This document shows positions 22,601 through 33,498 of a stretch of 64,000 nt of DNA, one piece after another. The position numbers were made by a program, and so were the translations under genes. The stretch is from Halicephalobus mephisto (taxonomy: Eukaryota > Nematoda > Chromadorea > Rhabditida > Panagrolaimidae). Location: contig SWDT01000050.1 of assembly GCA_009193035.1 (NCBI GenBank), positions 1-64,000 of the forward strand. The letters are read 5' to 3'. The notes under the pieces were generated by a model. It made no database searches and was not told the origin of the DNA. It saw nothing but the letters and a program-made list of their open reading frames with translations. Within the stretch, counting starts at the first letter, position 1; each line of letters begins with the position of its first letter.

Positions 22601-24993
22601 AGAAGGCATAGTGACTTGTAGAGGTGGTAATCTGTCCACTTGTTTCAACACTATCGGTGGATACGAATGTCGCTGCAAGGACGGATATGTCGGAGATCCA
22701 GATTCCGGTTGTGAAGACATTGATGAATGTCAGAATTCCAATTTCTACTGCGGTCCTAAAGCTACTTGTGTCAACAAAGAAGGTGGATATGAATGCAATT
22801 GTCTGGAGGGATTTGAGAAAGTCGGAAACGTATGTACCGACATCAATGAATGCCTTTTCAATCCTTGTCATTCCGCCGCCGTCTGTAAGAATTCAGAAGG
22901 CTCGTTTTCTTGCGAATGTATTGAAGGATTTGCAGGAAACGGAGTTGAATGCCACGGTAAATTTTATTTATTTATTTTTAATACAGTAACCCTTAAAATT
23001 AAAGAAATATATTTTTGGAAATTTCAAAATTTCTACAAAAAACAAAATTTTCGAAAATAAAAAAAGTGAAATTGACAATTAATATCAGAATTGATTTTTT
23101 TTATTTTTTTCACAATCATCTTTGACATTTTTAAATGTTTCTCAAAAATTTGTGTCAAGGTAACTTAACAAATTTTAGTTTTTAGTTTTATAATAATTTG
23201 ATTTTCTTAATTTTTGAATATTTACAAAATTTTTAAAAAATATAAAAACAATAAATATGAAGATTTTAGTAAAAATTTACTTTTTCGTAGTTATTCTAAA
23301 AATTCTAAAATTTACATCTAAATGAATTTGTAAAACTATATTTAATAATTATTATAATTTTAGAAACAATTCTGTATCCATACGACAAAGCTGTTCCTGT
23401 GACGTCTTCTGAAGTACTGCTGAATAATCCTGTTAAAATCATGGGAAATTCGTATAATAAGTTCTTCGTGATTCCGAAAGGGATTGTCAGTTTGGATGAA
23501 CCTATTGCTGATGTTATCGATGTGGATAATCTTCATTCCACAGCTTTGCTTCCTTTGTATCAAGAAAATTCTGCTAAAGAAATCTTGTTTATGGAAATTG
23601 ATGAAACAGATGCTGGAAATTATTCTCTTTTAACGAGGGCTTCTTTGGCTATCCAGAACAAGTTCAAAAAACTCGATTTTCACGCTAAATCTCTCTACAT
23701 CATCACATTCAAGCAAAACTCTTCATCGATCTACCAAGTGGTAATTGTTCAAAATCCAAATTCGACTTATGTGACATACTTGTATGAAAACCTCGAATAT
23801 CTTCAATCAGCTCTCGCAGGGATCGCCTATCCAGAAGGCTTCATGCACATCCCCGAGGAGTTGTTGTTCCACAATTCTAACGTAGGGGAAAATGGCCGAT
23901 GGATTTTCCGAGTAGATGAGAGAAACAAAATTACGAAATGTCCTGCTGGATTTGTCGGAGCTCCTCTTTGTCAGCAAGATTGTCCACCAGGAAAATGGGG
24001 ATTTGATTGTTTTAATCATTGTCAATGTGCTGATGGAATTCCGTGTGATTTCTCGACTGGTTACTGTGCTAACAACAAATGCATCAAAGGATATCGAGGA
24101 ACGAACTGCTATGAAGATATAGATGAATGTAAAGAAGAAATCGCTCATTGTCACAAGGAAGCTACTTGTATGAATACTGTAGGCAACTTCAGCTGTCATT
24201 GCAATTCTGAATTCTTCGGTGACGGCTTCAACTGTGTCGCTATAGATAAATGCAGACTCAGGAATAACGAGCAATGTTCTGTCGACGGCTACTGTCAGAT
24301 CTTGGATAATGGGGATCCTCAATGTACTTGTAATCCCGGCTTCACTGGCGATGGAAAGACATGTACAGTAATCACCGAAGCTCCACCGGTTATCGATATT
24401 GGATTACCTAAAAGTACAGAATCGTTCGAAGAACATCCTTTCGTGATGAACACTTGGAGAAGTTCGGAGAAGATTCCAGTAGAAACACCTGCAGAAACAC
24501 CTACTATTACAGAAATACCTACTACTGCAGAAATACCTACTACTGTAGAAACTACGACTATTCGGTTACCCTCTTCAGAAGCTACTAGACCACCTACCAG
24601 ACCTACGAAGAGACCTAACATTCCTCAATTCAGACAAGATGAAATTGATTTCGATACCAAAATCTTTGAAACTGCAATTGATGCCAGTAGCGACGATCTA
24701 GATGAAGATCAGACTCGTGAGTTTATGCATAAGGATTTTTTTAAATTAATCATTTCAGCATTTATTATCATATTGCCCGCGGCATTGTGTATTATTTGGC
24801 TGATATTGATAGCTATTTTGCTAGCAGCATGTTGTCGAAAAAGACAGTAAGTTTTTAATTTTTCTCATGATTAATAATGAATTGTTGTAGAAGAGCAAGA
24901 ACGAACAAATATAACCTCGAGATGATGGGTTGGTCAACGACAGAATTCTCAACTCCCAGGAACAGTCATTTTTCTCACATTGCTTATACTTGA
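19645..24993 (+). CDS. dex-1: DEX-1-like transmembrane protein: two nidogen domains and EGF repeats
   Basis: Seven exons (19645-19708, 19839-20371, 20415-20462, 21398-22150, 22455-22956, 23364-24846, 24891-24993) join in phase to about 1161 aa, close to the length I recall for C. elegans DEX-1. Order: signal peptide (1-21); a nidogen (NIDO) domain ending GIPGEWLFRIDAE; an EGF-type cluster with calcium-binding DIDECSENEN; a Thr-rich linker (TTTTTPTTTT); five more EGF units with DVDEC, DLDEC, DIDEC and DINEC starts; a second NIDO domain ending ENGRWIFRVDE; further EGF units; a Thr/Pro stalk; one membrane segment (LIISAFIIILPAALCIIWLI); and a short basic tail. DEX-1 acts in the apical matrix to anchor dendrite tips and shape epithelia. 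The last acceptor is TAGAAG, a NAGNAG pair keeping frame either way. Intron 3 (20463-21397) is unusually long. The symbol is assigned by architecture. Confidence 0.8.
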
Positions 24994-25105
24994 GTTATTT
25001 ACGAATAAAATTTTATTAGAAAAACAGATTTATCAAAATCTATTGCTGGAGAAATATTACAATTTTCAGGTCTTTAATTGACATAAAACGAATGTACAGT
25101 ACTTA

Positions 25106-25880
25106 TTAGAATCTCATGGGTATACCTGGTGGAACTTGTTCAATCTAAAAAGAGATCATATTCCATTGTTAAAATTAAAGAACAGTTAAAACAAAGAATT
25201 CACGGTGAATGTCACGATTAATGATTCTTATTAAACAAATCAGGAAATATCGATGAAACATCTTTTAGAAGCAATATTTTCGTTGATAATTTCACCCAAA
25301 AAAATTTAATATTATAACGGTTTTGGATGGCATAAATCAATTCTTTTATTATAAATAATAAATTTGCCAAAGACAGAGATTATACACAATGCATAAATAA
25401 GCGAAGTATTTTTATTTAGAATAACAATTTGTCTTTCGTAAAGTAAAATAATTTAATAAAAAATACGTCTAAAATATAAAATAGTATGATCTCGATACGA
25501 AAATTTTTAAATTTAACAAATGATATTGTGAGCCTCTGATCAGTTTTCACATTATTCGGTTCTAACTGAACTCAATCGATGACAGAATTGCAATCCAACA
25601 GAAGATTGAGTATAACTGAGTATAATTAACGTGCTAATACTTTTTTAACTGCAAATAAAAGTGATCCAAACACCTTGATTATATTCAGTTACAATTTTTT
25701 TGTTGAATGGTAATTTTGTCATAAACAGCACTTACTTGATACTTGAAGATTCGATTCATCCGCCATCGTGGTGGAGCAGATCCTTTAATTTCCTTCTATA
25801 TTCCTCGCGATTCCTGACGAGTTGTTGCCACTGTTTCCCAATTGTCTCCTCTTCTTCTTTAAGTCATTGATTTGGTAGTC
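25106..25880 (-). other. possible small minus-strand gene, exons unresolved
   Basis: Two stretches look coding. Near 25765-25865 a frame reads LKEEEETIGKQWQQLVRNRE and then EYRRKLKDLLHHDGG to a stop, with an overlapping ATG frame MADESNLQ at 25766. At 25106-25144 a TTTTTAG acceptor opens IEQVPPGIPMRF and a stop. I could not find one phase-consistent model joining them, so this is a pointer, not a gene call. Confidence 0.25.
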
Positions 25881-26490
25881 TCCCTAAATAGTACTTAGTT
25901 AGAATCAAATAATCTGAAAACTATAGTCAAGGACTCTTATGTGTTGATTGCATTCAGTTAGATATGATTTCAAAAACCCTGTGTAGTTTTCTCCCAAGTC
26001 ACAACTCTATGTGCTCTTTATTAAATGCATTGAGACCGGAATTGTTGACATTGAACTGATTTGGGCTTGATAGCTCAGAAATCCGAATTTAAACTGAACT
26101 GATTTACATTCCATATTTTTAAAATTTCGTGCTGAGACAAATTCGCAACAATAATTTATAATTTTTATCTCTATTAAACTAAATTTCACTAAAAGCTTCT
26201 GAAAATAAAATATAAAACTTTGAATTTGGAATTTTTCGAAAATTTCCAGAATCGATTGGAAAACTGGAATTTTCAATAATATTCTGAAGAGTTCTAGAAA
26301 TTTTCTGAGAATGTAGTATCAAAAATAATTTTACAATAAACTATTAATCTTTGATTTGTGTAATTTTTTAGTTTTTAGTTTTTTATTTTTAAATTATTTT
26401 CATTTTGAAAAACAATTCTGATTTTTTAAAATTCTTTTTCCTCTCATTGAATTGTCTTAGTCTCAATGGTTACTTCAAAGAATCAGCATT
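25145..26490. other. spacer between convergent genes
   Basis: Apart from the possible small exons listed separately, this is AT-rich DNA. One copy of the TCGTGCTGAGAC-type motif lies near 26126. Confidence 0.4.
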
Positions 26491-29400
26491 TTATCCTTCT
26501 TTGTCGTCTTTTACTTTAGATGCAGTATTGAGAGGAACTTTGTTTATATCTGAGACATTGCCAAGAACTGAACTCCAGGGCGTTGTTTTAATTTTGTCTT
26601 CGTTTTTTTGGAAGAACATAAGAACTCTGTCTTTTTGGGCTTGGTTAACAGCATCCCAGACGGAAACGAACAAATTCTTCTTGGGAACCCTCTGGTAGAA
26701 GTCGTTCTGTTCGAACATCTGACGAACACTTACTGAAATAACTAATTTTTAAAATTAAGAAATAAATAATTCAATTTGCCTTTACAGCAGGCGTAGTATA
26801 CGGTAATGTTGAGAGCACCGAATTCTTTGTGAACTTGTTCGAGGGCTTCCAGCCCCATCAGATCAATATAGGGGAAAGAGGAGCAGTCGACGACTATGTG
26901 AGTGACGTGGACCTCAGATTCTTCTTCTTGATCGAAGTTGTTTTTTTCTGCGTTTTTTAAACTTTTTGAATTTTGTAAACTCCCTGGATCCTTGACTTTT
27001 GACCTTTGGAACACCAGAGCTGAAATAAAAATCAATGACATTAAAAATATTAATTTTAAATTCACAAATTTCCTTGTTTCCTCCATCTGAATCCAGAAGT
27101 TGATTCTTTTCGATTTCTTTGTTGAAATAATCATTTTTAACGTTCTTAATCTCCAATCTGGACTTCTCAAGTCTGGCTTTTGACTTCTTTAATTCCACAG
27201 TAATCCTGTAAGGTTGTAGTCCCAGCTGATCTCGGATCCTGTTGAGGAACAATTCTGAATTAGCAAAGTACAGTGGAGCGTCAAATCGGTACACAAAGAC
27301 CCCGGGGACTTCCTCTGCCGTGATGTAGTGACTGAGTCCTTTGAAGTCACAAGTCCCGGGGATTCTGCCCAGGAGCTGGCTTTCTGGCCACTGAGATCGG
27401 AAGACAACTGTCAAAAGAGCGAATGTTACTCCGATAATTAATCCGATATTAACGTTGATCAAAATTACGGACAAGAAAGTGATCAGCCATATGAGCTGAA
27501 ATAATTCATGTTATTGTAAAAATTAGAAGAAAATTAGTACGAAATAGTCTTAAAGAATTTTTAGAATCTTCTAGAACTATCTAGAATCTTAAATTTTTGA
27601 TATTTTGGAAGATTTTAGAAATTTCGATTGAATTCTGAAAGGATTCAGAAGTTATTACAGAACTTTAGAAAATTATAAATCTGTAAAGAATTTTAATAAT
27701 AAATAAGTAAAAAACTCACAAAATCAATGAAGCTTTTGTGGAAGATTTTCAAAGAGTAGTAGATCTGGAAGATGAGATCCTTGAGGGCGACGACAACTAT
27801 GCAGGCCAGAATGGGTTTTGGCAAGTACTCCAAATATTTCGAAAGTCCATATACGACGAAAATCAACAGAATACAGGATACAATTGTACTTAACTGACTT
27901 CTGGTTCCAATTCTCACTTGAGTCATGGTTCGACTCAAAGAAGACCCTCCGGCAAAGCACCCGAACCAAGCAGATACTGTATGCATCGTTCCCAGCGCTA
28001 GCCATTCCTAAAGTAAAAAGTGTAATTAAAAAGTAATTTCTTGGAATTTCAAATCCCTACACGAAAAAGCCAAACTTTAAAAGTGCAAAAATGATAAGTT
28101 TAGAAATTTTCCACCAAAATCAACTTCTTTTTTTGTTCTAAAATTTTCTGAAAAATTAAAAATTTATGTTCAACTAATTCTATGGAAATTTTCATGTTTA
28201 ATTTCCATAATAATATGATATTTAATGCTCGGAGAATCCATATGGGAACTTACTTGATTGGAGTCAATTGGATATTGAAACTTCTTGGAGACCAACTTCG
28301 CCAAGGAAATGTGAATAACGAAACTGACAATGGCGATGGATATGGCACTTCCGATGACTCGATTTATTAAAGAAAAATCAGGAATAATTGGGGTTTTCAT
28401 TCCAGGTTCCACTGTTCCGACAATATCCAGATGGAAATCGTATACTGTATCTGCAGCTGTCCAAGTTAAGAAAATCGAAAAAATTATGACAAAGAGCTCC
28501 ATCGGAAATTTCACCTTGAACCATTTACTGACTGCTTTGTCGAAAATCTCCTTCGAAAAAATAAGAATAAAAATACAGATAATCGAACAAATAACTGGAC
28601 CAAATTTGATTGTTTTGAAATTATTAAAAAAACAAATGTAAAATTTAATAATTCCGTTGATTTCTGAAGTGTGAGGAACACCAGAAACCCCGGTCATCGT
28701 TGGAATCTGAGAAGTCAACACGTGGATAGCGGCTCCAGAAGTCAGGCCTTGAACCAGATGATCGGATAACCAAACAGCAAAGATTCCAGCATTCAAAAGT
28801 CCCAATAAAATTTAAAACAACTTTCATAAAAAAATAAAAATAAATAAACCAACTTGAATTAGTCCTACTGTAATTGTCAAGCAGGAAAGAATTTTTAAAA
28901 CTTGATCTGTGTCGTATGAATTTGAGATTCTGCTGCAACGAAATTGATTCGTGTTTTCTACCGTAATATTTCTATTTTTTTCCATTTCTTGTTCCACAAC
29001 CGCTCCAACCATCAGAGCAATGATGGCGAAGGCTCCTGAATGGAACAATGTCATCAAAAATTTAAATCAAAAGTTGTTTAGAGAGGAATTTTACAAATTA
29101 TTAGAAAGTTGTAGAAATTAAATTAAAAATTAGAGAATCGATGAGGATAAAATAAAATGATTTTAAAAAGTAATTTTTTTTCTTATTTACTTCCTTCGTA
29201 CAGGAATTTGAAAATTATAAAAATATTATATTATTGTGAAAAATTAAAATGAACGTCATTACGAAGTAATTTCGACACAAATTTTTGGAATTTTTCAGTA
29301 AGTTTTAGAACTGTCAAAGTAGAGGAAGGGCGAGTCGATTTCAGTAGATATTCCTAGGTTTATTATTTTTCTACTTTCATTCATTCCATACGGGAATTCA

Positions 29401-30129
29401 GAAATTCCACAAACTATATACCAATTTTTAATTATAACACCTCTATTGGTGAAATTCATATATGAAAATTAAAAACAAACCTGGAGACGTATGTTTGGAA
29501 GTTCCGAGAAGAGAATAAATAAAAGGGCCGATGATCCCCGTGTAGAGTCCGTAAATCGGGGGTAGTCCAACCAGGAATCCATAAGCCAGTCCTTGGGGAA
29601 CGTTCATAGCTGCAATCATTAATCCTCCGACGACGTCCATTACGAGATCTTTCTTGAAATCATATGAAGGCAGCCATTCGAGAATCGGGATTCTGGTTTT
29701 GAAAAAATCCTTCCATTCACGTAGGTGCCATGACTTCAGAAAGTTAAGTCTGTATTCGAAAATCCGGAGAAGAGAAAGATTAACTCGACTGAATCCGTAT
29801 TTTTTGTCGAATTGCTCTTGATTCAGAATATTCTCAGGGTAGATTTCCGGATGGTACCGTATTCTCGGCATTAAATGATTTTGTTGGACTTCTGAGTTTC
29901 CGGATTCTGGATTGTTTGTTTTCTCTTCCATCGTGAATTCGGGCGGATTGATGGAATTCTTAGATTTTCGAAGTAGAACTTGAAGTTCAGCAGTTTTTAT
30001 GGAACTCATAGTAGAGGCCTTGGAAGTTGTCTTTAATCTCGAATTGTCAGAAGTGGTCGTGACATCATCAGAGGAAGAGTAGTTCTTCTGAATAGTATTA
30101 TAAGGATTTCGTTTTCCTTCTTCCATCAT
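26491..30129 (-). CDS. SLC26 (SulP) anion transporter with STAS domain
   Basis: Seven exons: 29481-30129, 28850-29035, 28254 to about 28805, 27720-28007, 27066-27495, 26786-27019, 26491-26732; about 860 aa. A long hydrophilic N-terminus precedes the SulP signature (NVPQGLAYGFLVGLPPIYGL, then YTGIIGPFIYSLLGTSKHTS). Transmembrane segments follow, including SDHLVQGLTSGAAIHVLTSQ and CFAGGSSLSRTMTQ. The C-terminal STAS domain (VFVYRFDAPLYFANSELF ... IVVDCSSFPYIDLMGLEAL) has a charged insert, as is usual in this family. It should exchange sulfate, chloride, oxalate or bicarbonate at a plasma membrane. All junctions phase correctly except exon 2 to exon 3, where no AG acceptor opens the conserved frame (LGLLNAGIFAVWLSDHLVQG). 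That could mean an assembly error, a non-canonical acceptor or early decay. Only the family is assigned; a specific sulp number is not possible. Confidence 0.85.
27564..27576 (+). promoter_or_regulatory. sequence matching a three-unit heat-shock element
   Basis: GAATCTTCTAGAA fits nGAAnnTTCnnGAAn exactly. It sits in intron 4 of the SLC26 gene, inside a common intronic repeat word (AGAATCTTCTAGAA), so regulatory function is only a possibility. Confidence 0.25.
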
Positions 30130-30701
30130 TGAAAAATCATTTAAAATGAAGATGAGTAGAAAAAGTTAAAAATATTTGCATAGCTGTTTGCACATTGACT
30201 ACGAAATTGCGAAAATTCCAGAATCTTAGGATTCAGATTTGAATTTTATAAGTTTCTATTAAATTATGAACGATTGAAAAAAGTCTTATGAAATCCCTGA
30301 ACTTTTCTTAATCTTACAGTAGGTCGATAAAAAAATTAAAAGATAACTTCTGATGCTAGAATAGAAAAGAGGTATTTCAGATTATTGTTGATAAATCGAT
30401 TAAGTAAATTTATTTCATTTTTATTGATATTAGTTATAGGTTGATTTCTAAATGAATACTTTTATTTTCTGACTATCAGCATCTATAGCATTCAAAATAA
30501 CTCAAAAAAATCATTTAGTTGAACAACACTATTTATGGTCTTACATGACTGGAATGTAAAACAAATGATTAATGAATATTCGATACAATATATATTTTAC
30601 TATGGATTCACCATGGATTTATATAATTCGACATTTTTCCTTGAAACTATTTCAAGATGTCTTATTTTGTGGACTTTAAGAATTCTAGATTGTCACGTAA
30701 G
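30130..30701. other. SLC26 upstream region
   Basis: AT-rich and without a recognised element; it should hold the SLC26 promoter. Confidence 0.4.
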
Positions 30702-30840
30702 ACTCAACCTCTTTACTAAGGACTTGAAGAGCATGAATAACAGCTCCAATAACTGTGATGATCTCCAGTTCTCCGTCTATGATCAGTTTTGCATTTGGAT
30801 ACTGGTTTTTAATCCATTCTTGAACAAATGGGATTCTCAG
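30702..30840 (-). pseudogene. Hsp70-like gene fragment (C-terminal end of the ATPase domain)
   Basis: The minus strand reads RIPFVQEWIKNQYPNAKLII, DGELEIITVIGAVIHALQVL and SKEVE without a stop. It matches residues near the C-terminus of the Hsp70-like protein at 45000-47124 (RIPFVQRWIKEQFPKAKIVI, DGELEIITATGAAIHALQVL). Nucleotide identity is also high. No other part of that gene was found around it, so it is a detached fragment of a duplicated copy rather than a gene. Confidence 0.75.
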
Positions 30841-31422
30841 GATAAATTTGAAATATTAGGAAATTGTTATGTCTTTACTTAACAATAAGACACAAATATA
30901 AGAATAGGAACAATATTACCAAGTATCAGAGCTACACCCGGGGAGGATACCCGATACACAGAAGTGTTCCCTTTTATACTCCTCCGTGGAGAGAAGGGAC
31001 GGTTAAGATTTCGGTATTCTGAATATCTCTGGTCATGGGGACTATGCGTCCAAAACAGAAGTAAAATTGTTAATTAGAAAAATCGACTGCTATTTGAACA
31101 CTATATATCTTTTGCTTCCTCCTCTATTTCCTTTTTTCTCTAATTTTATTATTAGTAATAGACAAAATGGGTGTTTTTACGAAATTATTTCGACATGAAT
31201 TTCCAGAACCTATCTAAAAGACCATTCAAAATAGATTAAAAATATATAAAAAACAACATGTTTAGCGTTTGCTCCCTGTTTGTAGCTCTTGTAGCAGTGA
31301 TATTTTTATTGATTCACCTGGATTTTGTTTCCTTTTTTTATTATTTTCAAACTCGAGCGATAACAAGTGATTCCGGAAGGTATATAAACCGAAAAGAAAA
31401 ATAATTTTAAAATAAAACTAAA
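30841..31422. other. spacer upstream of the ShKT gene
   Basis: Holds one reversed copy of the intronic TCGTGTCGAGAC-type motif near 31185. No gene was recognised. Confidence 0.4.
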
Positions 31423-31881
31423 ATGAAAAATTTGCTGCTTATTTTTGTTCTTCTCGGATTCTGGGATCCTGTGATTCAAGATCATGTATGCAAAGGTCCT
31501 TGTATCTCCGGGTTGTGTCCACAGAATCTGATTTGTATGAACTCTACTAACCTTTGTTGTGATTTGACAACCACAACGACAGCTGCTCCTTGTGTTGATG
31601 TCCTCCCCAACTGTATTACTTTTAGGAGCTTCTGCAATAACACCCTTTACTACATCCTGATGACTTCGCTTTGTCCTCAAACCTGTTGCAGATGCAATCC
31701 TAGTTGATTTTGAGTTAAATTTCTTTAAAAACATTGATTTTTAGCTTGTGTGGACAAGATTAACCCAAATACAGGGATTTCCGATTGCCCCGCAGCTGCC
31801 AGGCTCTGTAATAACCTACTTTATTACGACCTGATGACGGAACAGTGTCCTTATACTTGTGGCGTATGCAGAAGGTGTTAA
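31423..31881 (+). CDS. small secreted protein with two ShKT domains
   Basis: Two exons (31423-31702, 31745-31881) join in phase through a GTTGAT donor to about 138 aa. A signal peptide (KNLLLIFVLLGFW) is followed by a short cysteine segment (CKGPCISGLCPQ...CMNSTNLCC), a Thr linker and two ShKT modules. The first runs CVDVLPNC...FCNNTLYYILMTSLCPQTCCRC. The second runs CVDKINPN...LCNNLLYYDLMTEQCPYTCGVC. Each has the six-cysteine ShKT spacing. Such modules are abundant in nematode secreted proteins, often in cuticle, innate immunity or host interfaces; the fold does not by itself imply toxin activity, and no specific target can be inferred. A TATAAA-like box (GGTATATAAACC) lies about 40 bp upstream of the ATG. 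Confidence 0.85.
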
Positions 31882-32807
31882 AACTGATCGTATTTCCCGA
31901 GGGTAAGCCAACGAAGAAGTTGAATTTGTACATAAAGATAAACCATATTTAGTTTTGTTCAAAATAAGAGTTTATGTATTTTATTATTTTTTGTTGTAAT
32001 GCTCAGTTATCTAATTTTAAACATAAAAACATGTAATTTTGAAGAACTGTGCACAATAAAGAAACTGAAATTGCAAAAATTCGTAAATATTTACATTTAC
32101 TGAAATTAAAAGTTTATTTTCTAACATATTATACGTTTTATAAGATTTAATTTTCCAATTTTCGTAATAAACAGATCTAAAATTGAAAAATAAATTAGAA
32201 TTTTAAAAATAATTTGATTTGTTTAAAAAATTTGTAATTACTATCTTTGTAGATTTTAACTATTTTAATTAATTTTGTTGATTTGTTAATTAATAAATGC
32301 AAATATAACAGAATTAATGAGGAATCTCAGAGTCCTCACCACAATGTTTTCCGTTTTTTGGAACATTAGTTTCGAAATTTTAAAATTTTGAACTTTTTAG
32401 TCAACTTTGGAATCAAAAATCATTTCCAAATTTTCGAGTACTTTTTTACTATTTACTTTTCAATCTCTGATGTTTCCAAAGATACGGTAGTTTCCCCAAT
32501 TTCTATTTGGTTTTCAAATGGACAGAGGAAAACAAGAAGATCTGATCCCATTTCACAACTGTTACGTTTATATTTTTTTCTCTCAATAATCGTTGCAGAG
32601 TGTTAAAAATCTATATCTATGATGGAAAATCTTCCCCAAATCCATTTAGAAAAAATTTTTGTGTTTTTATTAATAAAAATGTGAGAATTTTAATATCATA
32701 GGTAAATTTGTCGTCATGATTGAAAACAATTACCTAAGGATTCTTTATAATCTATCAGGGAACAGTTTTTGAGTTGTTAAGATAGTCTTTGAGATAAAAT
32801 TTTTCCC
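31882..32807. other. AT-rich spacer, nothing recognised
   Basis: An AATAAA signal follows the ShKT stop near 32055 (GCACAATAAAGAAAC). No further feature was seen before the 5S unit. Confidence 0.45.
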
Positions 32808-32860
32808 CTCTCCAATCATTATTAGGAGGGAGTGGAGTTTAGATGCCCTGAGGGGATGTC
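32808..32860 (+). promoter_or_regulatory. conserved 5S upstream block
   Basis: These 53 bp (beginning CTCTCCAATCATTATTAGGA and ending GAGGGGATGTC) are identical to 36129-36181 directly upstream of the other 5S gene. Conservation of exactly this block with the gene suggests either promoter elements or a recent duplicate of the whole 171-bp unit. Confidence 0.6.
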
Positions 32861-32978
32861 GGTAGCGGTCAAACCATCGTGAGCACACGCCATCCCGTTC
32901 GATCTGGCCAGTTAAACGCGATAGGGCTGGGTTAGTACTTGGATCGGAGACGTCCTGGGAATCCTCAGTGCTGCTACC
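32861..32978 (+). rRNA. 5S rRNA gene, copy B
   Basis: 118 nt, starting GGTAGCGGTCAAACC and ending GTGCTGCTACC, whose terminal hexamers pair as helix I. It has the core CACGCCATCCCGTTCGATCT, the A-box region near GTTAAACGCGATAGGGCTGG and the C-box near TACTTGGATCGGAGACG. A T5 run directly follows (Pol III terminator). Transcribed by Pol III through internal promoters and built into the large ribosomal subunit. Confidence 0.93.
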
Positions 32979-33498
32979 TTTTTGGATCTTAAAGGGGTAT
33001 CAGTTTTTTTAAATTACTGCTCCTTAAATTTTCATCAATTTCATCGGTAATTCTTTTCTATTTCGTTTCCTTGAAGTTTTTGTTTCCGTCTTTTCAGAAT
33101 TTTTGAATTCGCCGAATGTAGTTAATAACTGTGTTATTGTAGGCATATAAAAGAAACTTTAATCTGTTCAATGATCTACACAAAGTCCACAACACTTCCT
33201 AATTAGCTTATATCTCGAAAGGTTAATTAACGTACAAGAAAGTTTTAGTTGAAGTCTCAATCCGGATCTCCTTATTAGCAATTCTCACGCGAGTTCCCTT
33301 GTCCTTTGTTTGGACCACTTTGGGGAAAAATAAAATGTAGTTAACAATTATTCCTACAGTAGCAACATACAGCCTTCAAAATTGTAAGGAAGATCTTTTA
33401 TCAAAAGAGAACTTTGTTTACTACAGTGACGACATCACTCCGAATAAGGAATATTTCTTTTACCCGGAATATGTATTGTTGTTTTCCCCACAGTAAAC

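Noticed and set aside
26405..26729. Plus- and minus-strand short frames around the SLC26 last exon
   Set aside because: Only the minus frame continuing the STAS domain (VRQMFEQNDFYQRV) is coding; the others are shadows.
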